Shown in pieces: positions 1 to 18,531 of a DNA stretch of 64,000 nucleotides. Within the stretch, counting starts at the first letter, position 1; every line of letters begins with the position of its first letter. A program made the translations under genes and the position numbers. The notes under the pieces were generated by a model, which worked only from the letters and a program-made list of their open reading frames with translations, was not told where the DNA came from and searched no databases. The stretch is from Chromera velia (Eukaryota; Sar; Chromeraceae). Location: positions 84,524 to 148,523 of the forward strand of contig JAHBMJ010003983.1 of the NCBI GenBank assembly GCA_018398765.1, read 5' to 3'.

Positions 1-56
1 CTTTCTCTTTCTGTCTTTTTCTTATGCTTTCCCTCCTTTCTTTTCGTCTTTCTGTG

Positions 57-88
<32 letters not shown>

Positions 89-263
89 CCTCTCCCTCTG
101 TCCCTCTGCGCCTCTGTTCTTCCTTTCTTCTTTTCTTCTTTTCTTCCTTCGATTCTTGCTTCCTTTGTTCCTTCCTTTCTTCCTTCATTCCTTCGTTCCT
201 TCCTTCCTTCCTTCCTTCCTTTCTTTCTTTCTTTCTTTCTTTCTTCCTTTCTTTCCTTCCTTC

Positions 264-294
<31 letters not shown>

Positions 295-595
295 TCCTTC
301 CTTCTTTCTTTCTTTCTAGCCTTCCTTCTATCCAGCTCTCTTGCTTTCGTGCTGTTCGACTCCTTCCTTTCCGTACTTCGAGTGTCTGTTCATCAGGACT
401 GTCTGCCTTGCGGATCATCTCGATCATCTCGAATGTCGATCAACTATTTCGCTTCTCTGTGTATCTTCCGTAGCCGTTTGTCTGGCAGGCATTGGGTGTA
501 GTTCTTGTGAAGGCTGGTTGAACGTGAACCTTCTCCTGCTTCTTCATACCACTGAATCTTTTTTTCCTGACGACTGCACAACTCGACACATGCAG
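1..595 (+). repeat. Intron sequence with (CTGT)n and (CTTT/CTTC)n microsatellites
   Basis: This stretch lies upstream of the first CysRS exon I can recognise and appears to be intron. It has a (CTGT)n tract near 57-88 and a long CTTT/CTTC tract from about 120 to 330. The apparent Ser/Leu/Phe-rich reading frames are translations of these tracts. No CysRS-like exon is visible before the acceptor at 595. Confidence 0.7.
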
Positions 596-3813
<3,218 letters not shown>

Positions 3814-5964
3814 GATCGTCTTTATCGATAAACCATGCAGTCAAATTTAGTGGTTTATTTCAAAGTTCCACTCAATCTAGCATTGATTCGATACAAATTC
3901 AAAGTTGAAGTTAATTTTTTGTTTCATGCATAACTTCAATCATATGGATAGCATTCAGCTGGGAATCATCCCTAGGTTTAGCCTACAGAACCGACGTGAC
4001 GGTCCGGGTGTGTACCGCTAAGAAGGATGGTATTGCATCATCATCATCTACTAGATTATTATTATTAATCGGTCTATAGGCCATCATGCAATACATGAGT
4101 CTAGGACAATGCTTTATTGCCCCTTTGCCAGACTTGCATCATACAATGGGAGGGGGTTTCATGCTCACAACTCTAAACACCCTGCATCTATATATAAAAG
4201 ATGTTTTCTCAATCACTGATGTCGTTTCTCTTCTGTGAGAGGAGTGCGACGACTGCAACGGAGACTCTCAGGCAGTAGAGGCAGACAGGAAGACCGGTGG
4301 AGAGGGGGGACGAGAGATGTACTTGGGAGATGGAAAAGGAACATTCAAAAGGTGAGACGGGAAGAGGGGTAAGTAACCATCACATGCATCGAATCGCAGG
4401 CCTTACGATGGACAGTGCTAGGTGTAATTAAATTGTAGTGCCCATTGCTTTGACGAGCTGAGAGCAGGCTTCCTCATCCCCCCCCCTATGAATGTGTGTT
4501 CTGGGTTGTCCTCAAAGCCTTGTTAGTGGCTTCTGATCTGGCGTCGCTAGATCTAGGATTTAACCCTTAATCATCATCATCACAATAATTGCAATTATTG
4601 CAAATAATTGCCAATTAATTGCCTAGAAAATAAAAAATGATGATTTTCTAGGGTATTTAGGTAGTTTATATGTCTTTCAAACATTTTTATAATCGTTTTA
4701 AGTGGTGATGTTCACCTCCGCTGAGTCACATACTCTGCCAACTCTTCCAGATGCTGTGAGTTGCAGTGTACGCCTGCAGGACTAAAGCCGGAGCCCTTCT
4801 ACAACGTCACCTGGGAAACCTTCTTCTTTTCTTTGCAGAGGAGACATTCATACTTCCCTTTCACAATCTCTCCTTTATGAGGCTTTATCATTTTTTTTCT
4901 CTATTCCTTCTATAGGAGTCTGGTTGAAGAAGAGTCTAAAATTCTGTTCAGGGGGGAGGGCGGACGTTTTAGAACAACATGGTTTGATACTTGACAGGCT
5001 CTTCTACAGCAACAAAGCTAACAGACAGACGCTGCTGCTTGGCATCATTTGTAGATCGAGCGGTTTTTCACGGTCACTTTGTATGCAAAACTATACCGAT
5101 TATGACTGTCACTTTGTATGCAAAACTGTAGCGATTACATGCCGTGGCGGCGTATAAGCGGTGCTCTGGTGGCGTATGTGGCCCGCGCTCGCATGGTTAT
5201 GCGCGCCGCCCCACGCCTCCTAAACAACAAGTTAAAGCTAAAAGTGCATTACTTCACTTTACTTATCAATTAATTGCCAATAATTGCTTTCGGCCGGCTT
5301 GAGCCAAACAATAATTGCTTGCAATTAATTGCAATAATTGTAATAGCAATAATTGCTTCCCTAGCACTGACGATGGAGGGTGCAGACAGATGTTTCGCAA
5401 GAGTTGCAGGGCCGGTATGGGTGAGTGTCTGAGTGCCAGGGTGACCTTCATTCATGCCAACAATTCGCTTTGCGTTGCATGTTTTAGAGGGGTAGAGTCT
5501 TTCGATAGCAACCACTTTCTCTTTCTTTCTTGGGCTCTGTCTAATTTGGCTTCAATTTCGGTTACAAGGGCATTCAGAGCCTCTCGACCTGCTCTCATTT
5601 CTGTGTATTCAATCAGTCGGTGCAGATCATCTATTTCATATATACACATTCCGGAAATTATCGTGTATCAGTTTCATTTCATACATTAGTAATCCTAATT
5701 TCTATCTAACAGCGCCGCCGAAGAAGTTAAAAAATATATAAAATTATAATTAAATACACTTACTGCAAGTAATACACTGTTATAACTTTTAAAAGGTGGT
5801 AAGCACTAGGGTAACCATCAGCTACCATCATAGGTTGTAATACACCGTTGTATAAAATTGATTTTACTAGACTTTCTGCCCGTGAAGTTATATTTGCATT
5901 CTTGATATGCACATGGACCAATATGTTTGTTTTTATAATATAAATCTTTGACGCATGACTTGAC
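3814..5964. other. AT-rich intergenic space between convergent genes
   Basis: No gene is supported between the CysRS stop and the channel stop. The DNA is AT-rich, with several short inverted repeats of the CAATAATTGC type around 4575-4625 and 5265-5360, and one copy of the dispersed (GAT)n-tailed repeat. Short open frames here have no start context or recognisable product. Confidence 0.7.
4037..4141 (-). repeat. Dispersed repeat with (GAT)n tail, copy 1
   Basis: Read on the minus strand it contains CTGGCAAAGGGGCAATAAAG, then GACTCATGTATTGCATGATG, GCCTATAGACCGATTAATAAT and a GAT tail. The same order of words occurs on the plus strand at 48331-48494 and 49047-49163. It has no coding potential. 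The 3' microsatellite tail resembles SINE or LINE tails, but no polymerase III box is evident. Confidence 0.75.
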
Positions 5965-7318
5965 TTATACAATATCTCCATCATTGTCTCCTCCATCCCC
6001 CTCTGCATCTCCGTCTGCCTCCCCCTCTCCCTCGCCCTCACCATCTACATCGGCATCGATTTCTCGCCTTTCGGGGGTTCCTGGTAGTCTTTGAGTTGTC
6101 ATTTCTCTTCCAGCTTCCCCCCCGCCCTGTGCTGCACGGCCGTGTCTTCCTGTTGCCCATGGGACACGCGGAGTAGCAAAAGGCAGGAACCCCCCCTCGC
6201 CCAGTCCGTTTTTCTCCACAAGACTCTCATTTTCGTCATCACGCATTGAGATGCTTCGCATTTCATCCTGTTCACCCTTCTCCGCCCCCCCCCCACTGAT
6301 TGCACCGGCTCCCCTGAAAGACTGGACCTTTTGGAGTTCAGTCGCATAGCTCATGTTTGGATCGAATCCGTCTTGTCCCTGGGGCTCTCCTTTCCCTTTT
6401 TTCCCCTTGCTGGCGTATTTGGCCCTCAAAGGATGTGTCAACAAAACCCCGTTTCCCATTCCTTTTCCGTCCGCTGCCACGTAGGCCGCCCAAAGCTTTT
6501 TGAAATGAAAACAGACAAACGTGAGAAATATGGCATTTGAAAGGACAATGTAGACCAAGACTACCCAGAGGCCTATGTCAGTGTTCTCTACAACAGTGAT
6601 CAGCAAGAGACCAACAACCCAAGAAAGCCCCAAACAAATCCCGACGACCTTGTCTGTCAGCATGAGGGTCCTTTCAGCGGCCACATCTGCCGCAAATAAG
6701 ACCGTCCACAAAAGCGAAAGCTGGAACAAAGAGACAATCACAAGAATACAAAAGATGTGGATGTAGTCCATCATCTTCATATACGCCGTATTTGCAAGGC
6801 CAAGGAAAGAGATGACAATCGAAAAAAATGCCCCAACTGTTCCAGACACTCTGACGGCTAGTTGAGGAAAGATCTTTGATGACAAAGTCACCAGGCACAA
6901 CGCAAAAAACGTCGCCGCCAGTGGACTGACTGCACCGCGAATGTACGCGCTGGTTGTCGTTCGCTTCACTACCACGGTGTATGTCGCGGCGTAGAAGCGT
7001 ACGACATCGTTCGGATCTCCTTGTGATGCGTTGAACGTCAATTCAGACCCAAAGATGTCCTCGGCTGCTTCTTCGTCCACCCTCAAGACCTCCCACCCTG
7101 GCATGATCTGTGCCGTGTCCCTGATTCCGGTGTCCCATTTGTGAAGGGATAAGACCAAAAAGTTGGAAGGTGTAATGCTCTCGCTGGTGAACCGGAGGCG
7201 TTGCCTGCACGCATGTATGCACATCCAGACATACATGCAGGATAGATAGGTAGATAGAGAGATAGGCAGATAGATACATAGATAGATAGATAGATAGCAA
7301 AATAGATAGATAGATGGA

Positions 7319-7360
<42 letters not shown>

Positions 7361-7427
7361 AGAGACACAGAGACACAGAGACGGAGAGACAGAGAGAGAC
7401 ACAGACGCAGACACGCAGACACACACA

Positions 7428-7480
<53 letters not shown>

Positions 7481-9358
7481 TATATCGTCTTTTCTTCACT
7501 GACAGACAGACAGACAGACAGACAGACTATATGTTTCGTCTTCTTCTCCCTCCTTTTCTTCATGAACACAACAGACAAAAAGAAAGAAAGAACAAAGACA
7601 AAAGAACAGCACCAACAATCAAACAACGTGGGCAGGGGGCCCGAAAGGTGAGAGTTAAGCGCCCCTTGCCTCTCCACCTCCCGACAGACTTTCACGTGAT
7701 CACTGGTTTCACACAGACAGACAGACAGACAGACAGACGGACAGACAGACTATATCGTCTTTTCTTCACTTCACTTTTTCCGAATCGCTTCCTTTCTTTC
7801 GGACAGACAGGCAGACAGACAGGCAGACAGACAGACAGACAAAGAGACGGACAGCCACAGACGAACAAACAGAGCCTTCCTTTCATTCTCTTCTGTTTTC
7901 TTCTTTTCTTTTGGCGCGCTCTCAGTGGAAGGGTACCAGAGCTCCAGGCCTTGAGTCGTACCCTGCGGCCCTTCACTGCCCAGTGCAGGGTTGCCCTCTT
8001 GCACTTCCACATTCTTTCCATCTGAACGAGTTCGTTTCTTTTCATTTCCTTTCGCATAGGGACCTTCACAAGGAGTTTGTCTTCAGCATTCGCCACTTTC
8101 TTCTTCTGGGGTTCCCTTTATTTTTTGATTTCTTCTCCTGGGGTTCCCTTTTTCGAGTCGGCACTCAAATGAGCAAAATCCCTCTCTACTTGTTGGATCT
8201 CTTCTTTTGACCGCCCGTCCAGATGGAAAAAATGCGTGTGAGTGTATGTATGAGTGTGTGTGTGTGTGTGAGTGTTGTATGTGTGTGTGTGTGTGTGACT
8301 GCTCACAGGTATAAGGACCTGCAAGGAAATGCCTCCTTTGAGGAAACGAGAAAAGATAACAGGCTATTCGAAAATAACCAGGAGGATTTCGTCACACATC
8401 GTTGCCATCATATTGGCCATAGGTTGAACTCGCACCCCTTGTTGAGGTGACAGACAGACAGACAGACAGAGAGACTATATGTTTCTTCTTCTCCGTTCTT
8501 TTCTTCATGAACACAACAGACAAAAAGAAAGAAAGAACAAAGACAAAAGAACAGCACCAACAATTAAACAGCGTGGGCAGGGGGCCCGAAAGGTGAGAGT
8601 TAAGCGCCCCTTGCCTCTCCACCTCCCGACAGACTTTCACGTGATCACTGGTTTCACACGCTACTCCTCTGCTGCTTCCACTCAAGACAAGAAAGAGAAG
8701 AAAAAAGACAAGACAAGAAAATTCAAAAATCAAAAAAAGAAAAAGGAAAAAAGAAAACTGCACGCGGGGACCGGCACCGTCATGGTCTTTAGACAGGGGT
8801 GGGGGGGTGGGGGGGCGTCCCTGCGGAGGGGGATTCTTCTGATGCTGTGTCTTCGTATCTTGCGGGAGGACTCTTTCGGCGGTAACGAAACTCTCAAAGT
8901 CCCATACCGAAAGAGCGACGGTGCTGGTGGGGCCGGAAACCTTCTCCAGAACCTCTTCTCTCTCTCAGGATTCTTGTTCTGAAGGGGACGGGTTTTGATG
9001 CTCTTGGTCATGTGTGGAAGCTCGGTTGCGGATGTCGCTAGAAGCAGAAGCAGAAGCCGAGGCGGAATTGGTTTCTGCGGCTGGGGTGGAGGCGGGGGCT
9101 GGCATGGGATCGGGGGCGGCGGCTGCATCTGGCTCTGGCTGGTTCTCTTCTGTTCGGTGCAGCCTTCTTGATTTTCCTGGTGACGACCTTCTCCAGGGGG
9201 GTTGCGATAATGGTGGGGCTTCAGGGGGAGGGTCTGTGACAGACAGACAGTCAGACAATCAGTCAGAGAGACAGATAGACCGACCGACCGCCAGCCAGCC
9301 AGCCAGGCAGACAGACAGACAGACAGATGGAGAAGGGGGTGGGTAAGGGGCTGACAGG

Positions 9359-9424
<66 letters not shown>

Positions 9425-10321
9425 CAAAGCGATAGAGAGCCAAACTCACACTCTGACAGACTGGAAGAGAGGCAAAAAATCCTTTAAATCGGAGGCAGTC
9501 AGAACACAAAGCAGACACCTGATCGAATCAAAAGATGATGATTGAAGGGGCGGCCAGAAACACCTGCAGTGGCAAAGGGACAAAACTGCAAAAAACAGGC
9601 GCACACGCAGATGTGTGGTTGATCGAGGTCATGCGTCTACTGATCACATGCAAGAGGCCGTGTGGGTGTTGTGTGCCTCAGACTTATTAATGTGGGTGGG
9701 TGTTGTTTGTATGCATGCGACGAATGCATGAACCGAACCCTTGAACCAACAAGGGACCCATGCATTGCTGTCGAGTCTGCCTTCTTCCACTCACGTGTCA
9801 AAAGGCCATCGACGGAGGTCGAAATTGACTCTAAAGAGTCCAGTGACAAAGTGTCTGCTCCATATGTTGCCCCCTTCTATCGAGGTGTTGGTCGCAGATG
9901 AAATGACAACAGGTTCTTCAGCAGTGATGTAGTTTGGAACGGTTGATGCGGTGTAATCCTCGTCGTTGCAATACATGCCCACCCAGAAACCTGCGCGGAC
10001 TGTGTTCGCACTCTCATCGAAGCTTGTCAATTGAGTCAGAAAGAAAGAAATCTCGCAGGCAAACGCATCTTCTGAGCCCCCGGACGAACCATCTTCTGCG
10101 GGGGTGCCACTTTCTGTTGTTGTTGCTGCTGTTGTGGTTGCTGCTGTTGTGGTTGTGGTCTGGGCGCGTACCGACGAACAAAGAGCCAGCACACCCAGAA
10201 GCAGGAGAAAGAAGCGTCGGCGTCCATCACTAGAGGGGCGCGGCGACTTCAGGCCACCGCCATTCATTTCGACTGGTGCACAGTGTTGCATGCAGCGGTG
10301 TTGTATGGTGTTGTTTCTCAT
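5965..10321 (-). CDS. Pentameric ligand-gated ion channel (Cys-loop/Pro-loop superfamily) homologue
   Basis: Two exons, 10321-9795 and 7204-5965 (TAA), give 588 residues; Met19 is an alternative start closer to the hydrophobic signal peptide (RRRFFLLLLGVLALC). A Thr-rich linker follows, then an extracellular beta domain, and the splice joins DLRRWPFD to TQRLRF. This recreates the family's loop motif (FPFDxQ) with Val and Leu where the two loop cysteines sit, so it is of the prokaryote-like Pro-loop type. Membrane helices lie near 264-283 (M1), 295-312 (M2), 322-343 (M3, YMKMMDYIHI) and 362-382 (M4); a further hydrophobic segment at about 387-407 is extra. The tail of roughly 180 residues is charged and ends in Asp/Glu/Gly repeats. 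Known relatives are ion channels gated by small ligands or protons; ligand and ion selectivity here are unknown. Confidence 0.85.
7215..7530 (-). repeat. Compound microsatellite GATA/GA/CA/GACA
   Basis: In the channel intron, plus-strand GATA units (about 7236-7318), GA (7323-7360 and 7444-7474), CA (7421-7445) and GACA (7500-7526) follow one another. On the sense strand this is pyrimidine-rich and leads towards the acceptor at 7205. Confidence 0.9.
7501..7714 (-). mobile_element. Intronic dispersed element, long copy A
   Basis: A (GACA)n tract joins a core (plus strand: GACTATATGTTT, then TTCTTCATGAACACAACAGA) and about 140 bp more, ending TTTCACAC at 7714. The whole unit recurs almost identically at 8448-8659. 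The core alone recurs in introns of three other genes. Relative to the host gene it is in the sense orientation. No terminal inverted repeats or target-site duplications are obvious. Confidence 0.75.
7741..7772 (-). repeat. Short variant of the intronic element
   Basis: Plus-strand CAGACTATATCGTCTTTTCT followed by TCACT after GACA repeats; the same short form stands at about 7476-7500. It matches the outer parts of the longer core (ACTATAT, TTTTCTTCA) with the middle missing. Confidence 0.6.
8448..8659 (-). mobile_element. Intronic dispersed element, long copy B
   Basis: Near-perfect direct copy of 7501-7714 about 950 bp away in the same intron, again starting with GACA repeats and ending TTTCACAC. 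A few substitutions and a small length change in the core distinguish the copies. Both share an open frame on the sense strand (KVCREVERQGALNSHLSGPL), but it lacks support as a gene. Confidence 0.8.
9360..9421 (-). repeat. (GA)n microsatellite
   Basis: About 60 bp of uninterrupted GA on the plus strand, (CT)n on the channel sense strand, inside the same intron. Confidence 0.95.
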
Positions 10322-12019
10322 AGAGGCATAGTCTTCTGTTGTTAAATTTCAGTACGCGAAAGTCACGGGAAGAACCAATCTAATCTAAGCACGGTAACAT
10401 TAAGAGATCAAGTGTTGGCCCTCTTCAAGTCTGATGACTGGTGTGTGCGGGGAGCAGCCTTAATTGCTTACCGAGTCTGCAGAAAAGGAACATTGGTATT
10501 AGGTGGTGGGGTGGTGCGGCAAGAGTACACGAGAGATCATGAGAGTGCCATGGGCCCGCCGAGGCAGTTCGGATTCGTTATACTCCGTACGAACGGAGTA
10601 AGTGATGGCAGAAGTACGAATGCAAACTTTGTGTTTTTTCATGGTGCTGCTCCCAAATTGTAGATTTTTACACAAGTGCATGGCATGGCCCCGGAGGGCG
10701 GAGGCCGCGGAGCGAGGCTTGAAGCATGTTCGCACGGAGCTAGCTCTCCACCCGGGGGGCACTTAATCCCCCACGACTCCTTCCTCCGACACACTGAGGC
10801 GACGCTCGCGGGCACACAGGCCCCGGCACAATCCTAGGATTCCTAGGATTTTCTGACAACTGAACTTTGAAATTTCACCTACGTCTCAAATTCAAGTGTA
10901 GCCTGCAAAAACTTGACGTATAGAAAACATGCATGCAGCAGCCCCTGCGCATGCCTGGGTTTGATGTATGTATGGCTTATAATAGCTTAGCATAGCCCTG
11001 CACAGAGCAGAGCTATAATTCATTCATACCCTCCAGGGCCTTTGGAGTTGCGAGCAGAGCGAGCAGCTTTGTAGTTATCCAGATATCTTCTAGTTGGGAG
11101 AAAACTGTTTATTCAAGTCTAGGCTCTGCTAGGCTCTGTACTCTAAAAAAAAAAGAAAAGAAAAAAAAAATAAACGGTGCTGATATTTTTTATATTTTTT
11201 TATATATCCTAATATATCTGTACAACAACTGTTGTTTTTTAAGCGACATTATGCAACATTCTTTAAAAGTCTTTGCAACATCTGAATAATACCATAGCAA
11301 GTTAGTAACAACACCTAAGTAAGTGTTATTCTTTATGTAATATAACTTCTGTTGACTTCTGTATGCATAGGTTGCCATCCGTCTCTAGTTATCGGAGACC
11401 TTAGGCTCAACCAACCCTAAGTAAGTAAGTAAGTATATTATACTCTTTAATACTCTTTGCAACATGTAGACAACATCTTTGTAATACTTTGACAATACTT
11501 GAACAACACTTGTTTATCAGGATCTAAAAAAAAGCTAGTTACTGTGCAGACTCTGCAGAGCCTAGATTCAAGTGCTCTAAATAGGTTGCACGGGGTGTAC
11601 GTTGCATCAAAAACTATATATTTTTTGGTAGGTTTTTTGGTAGATTGGAAACTTTTTTTTTTCTTTTTTTATTTATGGAATCCAGAGTCTCATCCCTTTT
11701 ATAGAGTTTATACTTGCTCGTATTGGTGCTACCACCGGAATTATTCTTAGTAGCTAACAAATTTTAAAGAACAAATCAATTAATAATCAATTGAAGTTCA
11801 AATTTGGAATTATTTTTAAATAAACTAGATGCAAGACCAATTTTGAGATCAATTGCCCTGCATAAAAAAACTAGTTGTCACAAATCATACAAAAGTCTTC
11901 CCACTACTTCCCGCACCATGCTGTCGAATGGGAAGGTGCATGCTTTGAACACAATATTCAACACATGCAGGGTCTACATCAGCTTCCACAGAAGAATATC
12001 ATGCACGTCAGAATTCATG
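10322..12019. other. Intergenic space upstream of the channel gene
   Basis: No gene is supported between the channel start and the methyltransferase stop. A GC-richer patch with the word GTGCATGGCATGGCCCCGG lies at about 10660-10765 and TGCATGC words at about 10930; beyond that the DNA is strongly AT-rich (about 11140-11900) with homopolymer A and T runs. Confidence 0.6.
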
Positions 12020-14472
<2,453 letters not shown>

Positions 14473-15130
14473 CGCTTATGCTGCCTCAAATTGGCCTCCC
14501 ATGCAGTGTTCTTGATTCCCTTCGAAGTCACGTCCATGGCCTGGCTGGGCTAAGCGGTCTTCTGTTCTCTTTTGGCTCGTTTTACAGCTCCAACTGTCAG
14601 CACTGAGGTGGCACTACGCGGGGACCGACCTTTGATTCGCAAGGCCGAGCCGCGAGCATGCAGTTGCCGCCCCGCGCGCGGCGCGCGGCGTCGCGGTCCG
14701 GCCGATCGCGAATGCCGTGCATGGGGCGTGCCGCCCGCGGCACGTCGTCCATCGATCGATCGTCGACGGAATTCGACGGACCCCATCTCATGGATGCAAA
14801 GAATTGCAAAATATTGCAAAGAAGATTCATGAAGATTCTGACAGTCGCCTTTATCAATCCTTAATCAACAATGTGCCAAAATGTGCACAATTTTACATCT
14901 TGTGTCAATTGAGATCGGTTTTGTGTGTCTTCACCCAGTTGTCTGCTGCCATGAAGGGTGTTTGAAGGTCCCGTTGCTTTTTGTCGTCTCAGTTTTCCGG
15001 AAAGGGCGTATCCAGCTGGAGATCTGACAAGGGAGTGCTGACCTGTGGACTGGCGGGGGTCGCTTGAAATCCTGTAGGAATGGGGCACTGATGTCGTCTG
15101 TCAGTTGACTTGCAAAGAGAAAAGTCAAAC
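14473..15130. promoter_or_regulatory. Shared divergent promoter region with GC-rich island
   Basis: The methyltransferase and the propeller gene start back to back here. The centre (about 14640-14785) is very GC-rich, with GCGCGCGGCGCGCGGCG, CGGCCGATCG, GAGCATGCAG, GTGCATGGGG and a CGATCGATCG run. Similar islands stand before other genes in the window. Promoter function is inferred from position and composition. Confidence 0.45.
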
Positions 15131-18100
15131 ATGGCTATGCAGATGGGAAGGAGTCTTCAGTGTCTTCACGCACTGTGCGTGTTTTTGATTTCTTGTTCTG
15201 TCGGTGCGGAAGGACCGGAATCAAGTGAAGTCAGGGATGCCCCCGTCGTGCCTCACTTCCCCGGATCCGTACAGGGCCTTGTCAATTCTTTCGAGCCTTC
15301 CCTTTTTCAACTGGGTACTCTGAACACGGGCCTGTTGGGAGAGGAAAGTGCTGAGGGAAAGACGGAGACGGGGAGCTCTTCAGGCTCAGGAGACGCCTCT
15401 TCAACAGGAGACGAGAACTCTGAGTGGTTGATTTTCTCCCGACCTGAGAAGAGGCGCGTCTCCTTCTCCCGACTACCCGACTGCAAGGGAATGTACCCCC
15501 TCATCTCAGCAGAGGATGGGATCAAAGCGCCCTCAGGCCTGGCCCTCGATGAGTTCAGAGCAACGTCAGCAGGCAGGCTGGCGGGCACCGACAAGAATAT
15601 TTGAATATTGTTGTTATTGCTGTTTTTTTCTTTTTTTCACGCCCAGAAAGTTCTTTTCTGCTTTTCTCATTCGTTTACTTTTTTTCCTTCTTTTTTTTTA
15701 TTCGAAAGCTGCGGGTCATTCCATCTTTATGTCTGTGAATGCTGTAGCCGAGAGCAACACCGGATCAATGCACGCGCAAACCAGTAAATGGACCGGTGAA
15801 ATGGCAGAAAGGAAGCGTGCGCGGGTGGATGGAGTAATGGATAAATGCGTGTGGTACTGTATACATCGCAGATTTCATGAAGATAAGAGAAGAAGAAAAA
15901 AGTCTTCACGGCGGCGTTTGCTTTGTTGTTTGATTCTGGGAAAGACGCTGTCTGTGTGCGTGCAGTCTGTTTGTAGCAGACCCCTCAGTAGAGGGAGTGT
16001 GGGCCTTCAACCTGACCGTGGCAGGGGGCTCTCTGATCGCCGCCAAGCCCGGGGCTCTGGTGCTCAAGGGGGTGGCATCGAAGAGCGTGGCTGTGGATGA
16101 TTTGGGAAATCTGTTCGTGACAGACAGACACGACAACTCCATCAAGGTCGGTCAGACAGCTGGGGGGGGCGCATGCAGTCGAGGGATTATCAGGATGTGC
16201 GGTTGGTCTTGCGATGGAATTGGAATTCGGTTCTGGGAGAGGAAGGAGGGAGAGAATGCGTTCCTGGATGAAGACGCAGCGAGAGAGCTTTTCTTCCCTA
16301 GGTGTGAGTCGGCAGAGGAGAAGAGGGCAGGGTTTCTTCCGCGCCTGTCTCCGTGACACCATGCAATCGCATACATGCTTACACACTTACTGAATCAATT
16401 AATCAGTCAAGCACCTCCTCAACGAATCGTTCGAGCAGGCACTCATCTCTCTCCTCCCTTCCCCTCCCCCTCTCTTTCTGGCTCCCTCTCTCTGTGCGTG
16501 TCCGTCTCTGTGTCTGTGTTTGTTTGTTGCGTACATGAGAAAAGGAGGGAGAAGAAGAAACATACAGTATGTCCGTTCGCTCTCTGTTGTGTACGTGAAA
16601 AGGGGAAGGAAGGAAGGAAGGAAGGAAGGAAGGCAGAAGAGAGAAAAGTGTGTCTGTTCGTCCATCTCTGCGTGATAGAGGCTCCCCCTGTCCCCCTGCC
16701 TGCCTGACTGCCTGCCTCTTTCTTTTCAATCAATCAATCAGGTGTTGACGCGAGAGAGGCAGCTGCGGGGCGAGACCTCCCCCTCCCGCGTTCTCTCCGG
16801 TCAGAGGTCCCGAGTGTGGAAGCCTGCGGGTGTGGCTGTTGACTCCCTCTCCCTCGTGTGGACTTCAGACAAACCCCAGTTCGCAGTCAACTCAGCTAGC
16901 TCGGGTGTGGAGTCAGAGGCAGACGGGGGGGAGGCCGCAGACGTGAAGGGGGTTGTGGAGGAGGGGGAGGCGGGAGCTTTGGGGGGTCAGTTGGGGGAGG
17001 GGAAGGGCGGGGAGGGACAGGGGGACCGGATTCCTCTTGCCTCCTCAACCTCAATCCGCTCTCTCCTCCTCTTCTCATGACGCGTTTGCGTGAAATCCCC
17101 ACACCCTTTGGCTTCCTGTATGTATATGTGTGGGTATCTGTGCAGGCACTGTGACTTCTGTGAGTCTGTTGGGGGACCACATCTTCTTCTCCACGTGGAA
17201 CGCGCAGGCCGATGCGGGGCGGCTTTTGGCAATCAAAAAGACCGGAGGTTCGTCTCAAGCTCAATACAATCGACTTTAGCTGTAGTGTTTGTATTTTGTC
17301 ATTTTTCATCATCTCACGTTGTTTTTATTGGTGCCGGTCATTTTTCTTCCCATCTTGGGGACTTTTTCTCGATATAATTTGAAAAGCAGCAGAGAGCAGA
17401 GAAAAGGAGGACAAAGAGAAAGGAAAAAAAGGAGACACAGCAAAACGAACGAGAAAGTTTCTTTGTGTGTTCCACCTTCAAGATGCGTCTGCTTAGTTTG
17501 CCTGCATGTGTCCGTCTGTGGTCGGAGGACGGCGGGGCACATGCAGTGAAGAAAAAGAAAGCAGCCGGGAGGAGGAAAGAAGAACAGGGACCTGCAACGG
17601 TAGAAGAAGCGGGCCGGTAGCAGAAGCCACGAAGAGATTGAGTGAAAAGGAGAGGCGTCGCCAGAAAAGAAGAAGCAGACATCCGTGAATCCTGAAAAGA
17701 GCCGCCCAAAGCAACGGTGGTCACTTAGAGATGTCGGTGCCATGTTCTGTTCCCGTAAGGGCCTTTGTGTTCGGGCACTTGACTGACTGATCATCGTACA
17801 GCCTTCTTGCTGGCCGAACAAACAACAAGTACTTCCTTGCCAACTCTGCATGTCGACATTCCTCTCTTTGCATTTCCTTCTTTCCGTTTTTCTCTTCCTG
17901 GTTGCTCTCTCTCATGCAGGATTCCTCTTTCTGATCAGCAAAGTACTCCAGCACCCGACCTCTGTGGCCTCAAATCATGAGGACTCACTCTTTATTGCTG
18001 GTAGGTCTAGAGGAAGACGGGGAGGAAAGAATGGAACCATTGGAGAAGTGGGCCTCAGTGAATGGACGTGTGGGTCATCCGACGTTTCCCTCTGGAATAA

Positions 18101-18404
18101 AATAGAGAGAGAGGACTCTCGCTCTCCACCCACTTTCATTCCCCCCATCCATCCATTCATGCCTTCCACCCAGGAGGTTTCTTCCTTCCTTTCCTCTTTT
18201 TTCTTCCTTGTTTTCGTCTCTCATTCCTTCCTTTTTTTCTTTCTTTCTTTCTGTCTTTCTTTTTTTCTTTTTTTCTTTCTTTCGTTCTTTTTTTCTTTCT
18301 TTCTTTCTTTCTTTCTTTTTCTTTCTTTCTTTTTCTTTCCTTCTTTCTTTCTTTCTCTCTGTTCTTTCTTTCTTTCTCTCTTTTCTTTCTTTCTTTCTCT
18401 CTGT

Positions 18405-18439
<35 letters not shown>

Positions 18440-18466
18440 CTCTGTTCTTTCTTTCTTTCTCTCTGT

Positions 18467-18498
<32 letters not shown>

Positions 18499-18500
18499 TG

Positions 18501-18531
<31 letters not shown>

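Noticed and set aside
8730-9518. Pro-rich minus-strand frame of 262 codons in the channel intron
   Set aside because: It starts and ends in simple repeats, has no recognisable domain, and the flanking channel exons join in phase across it.
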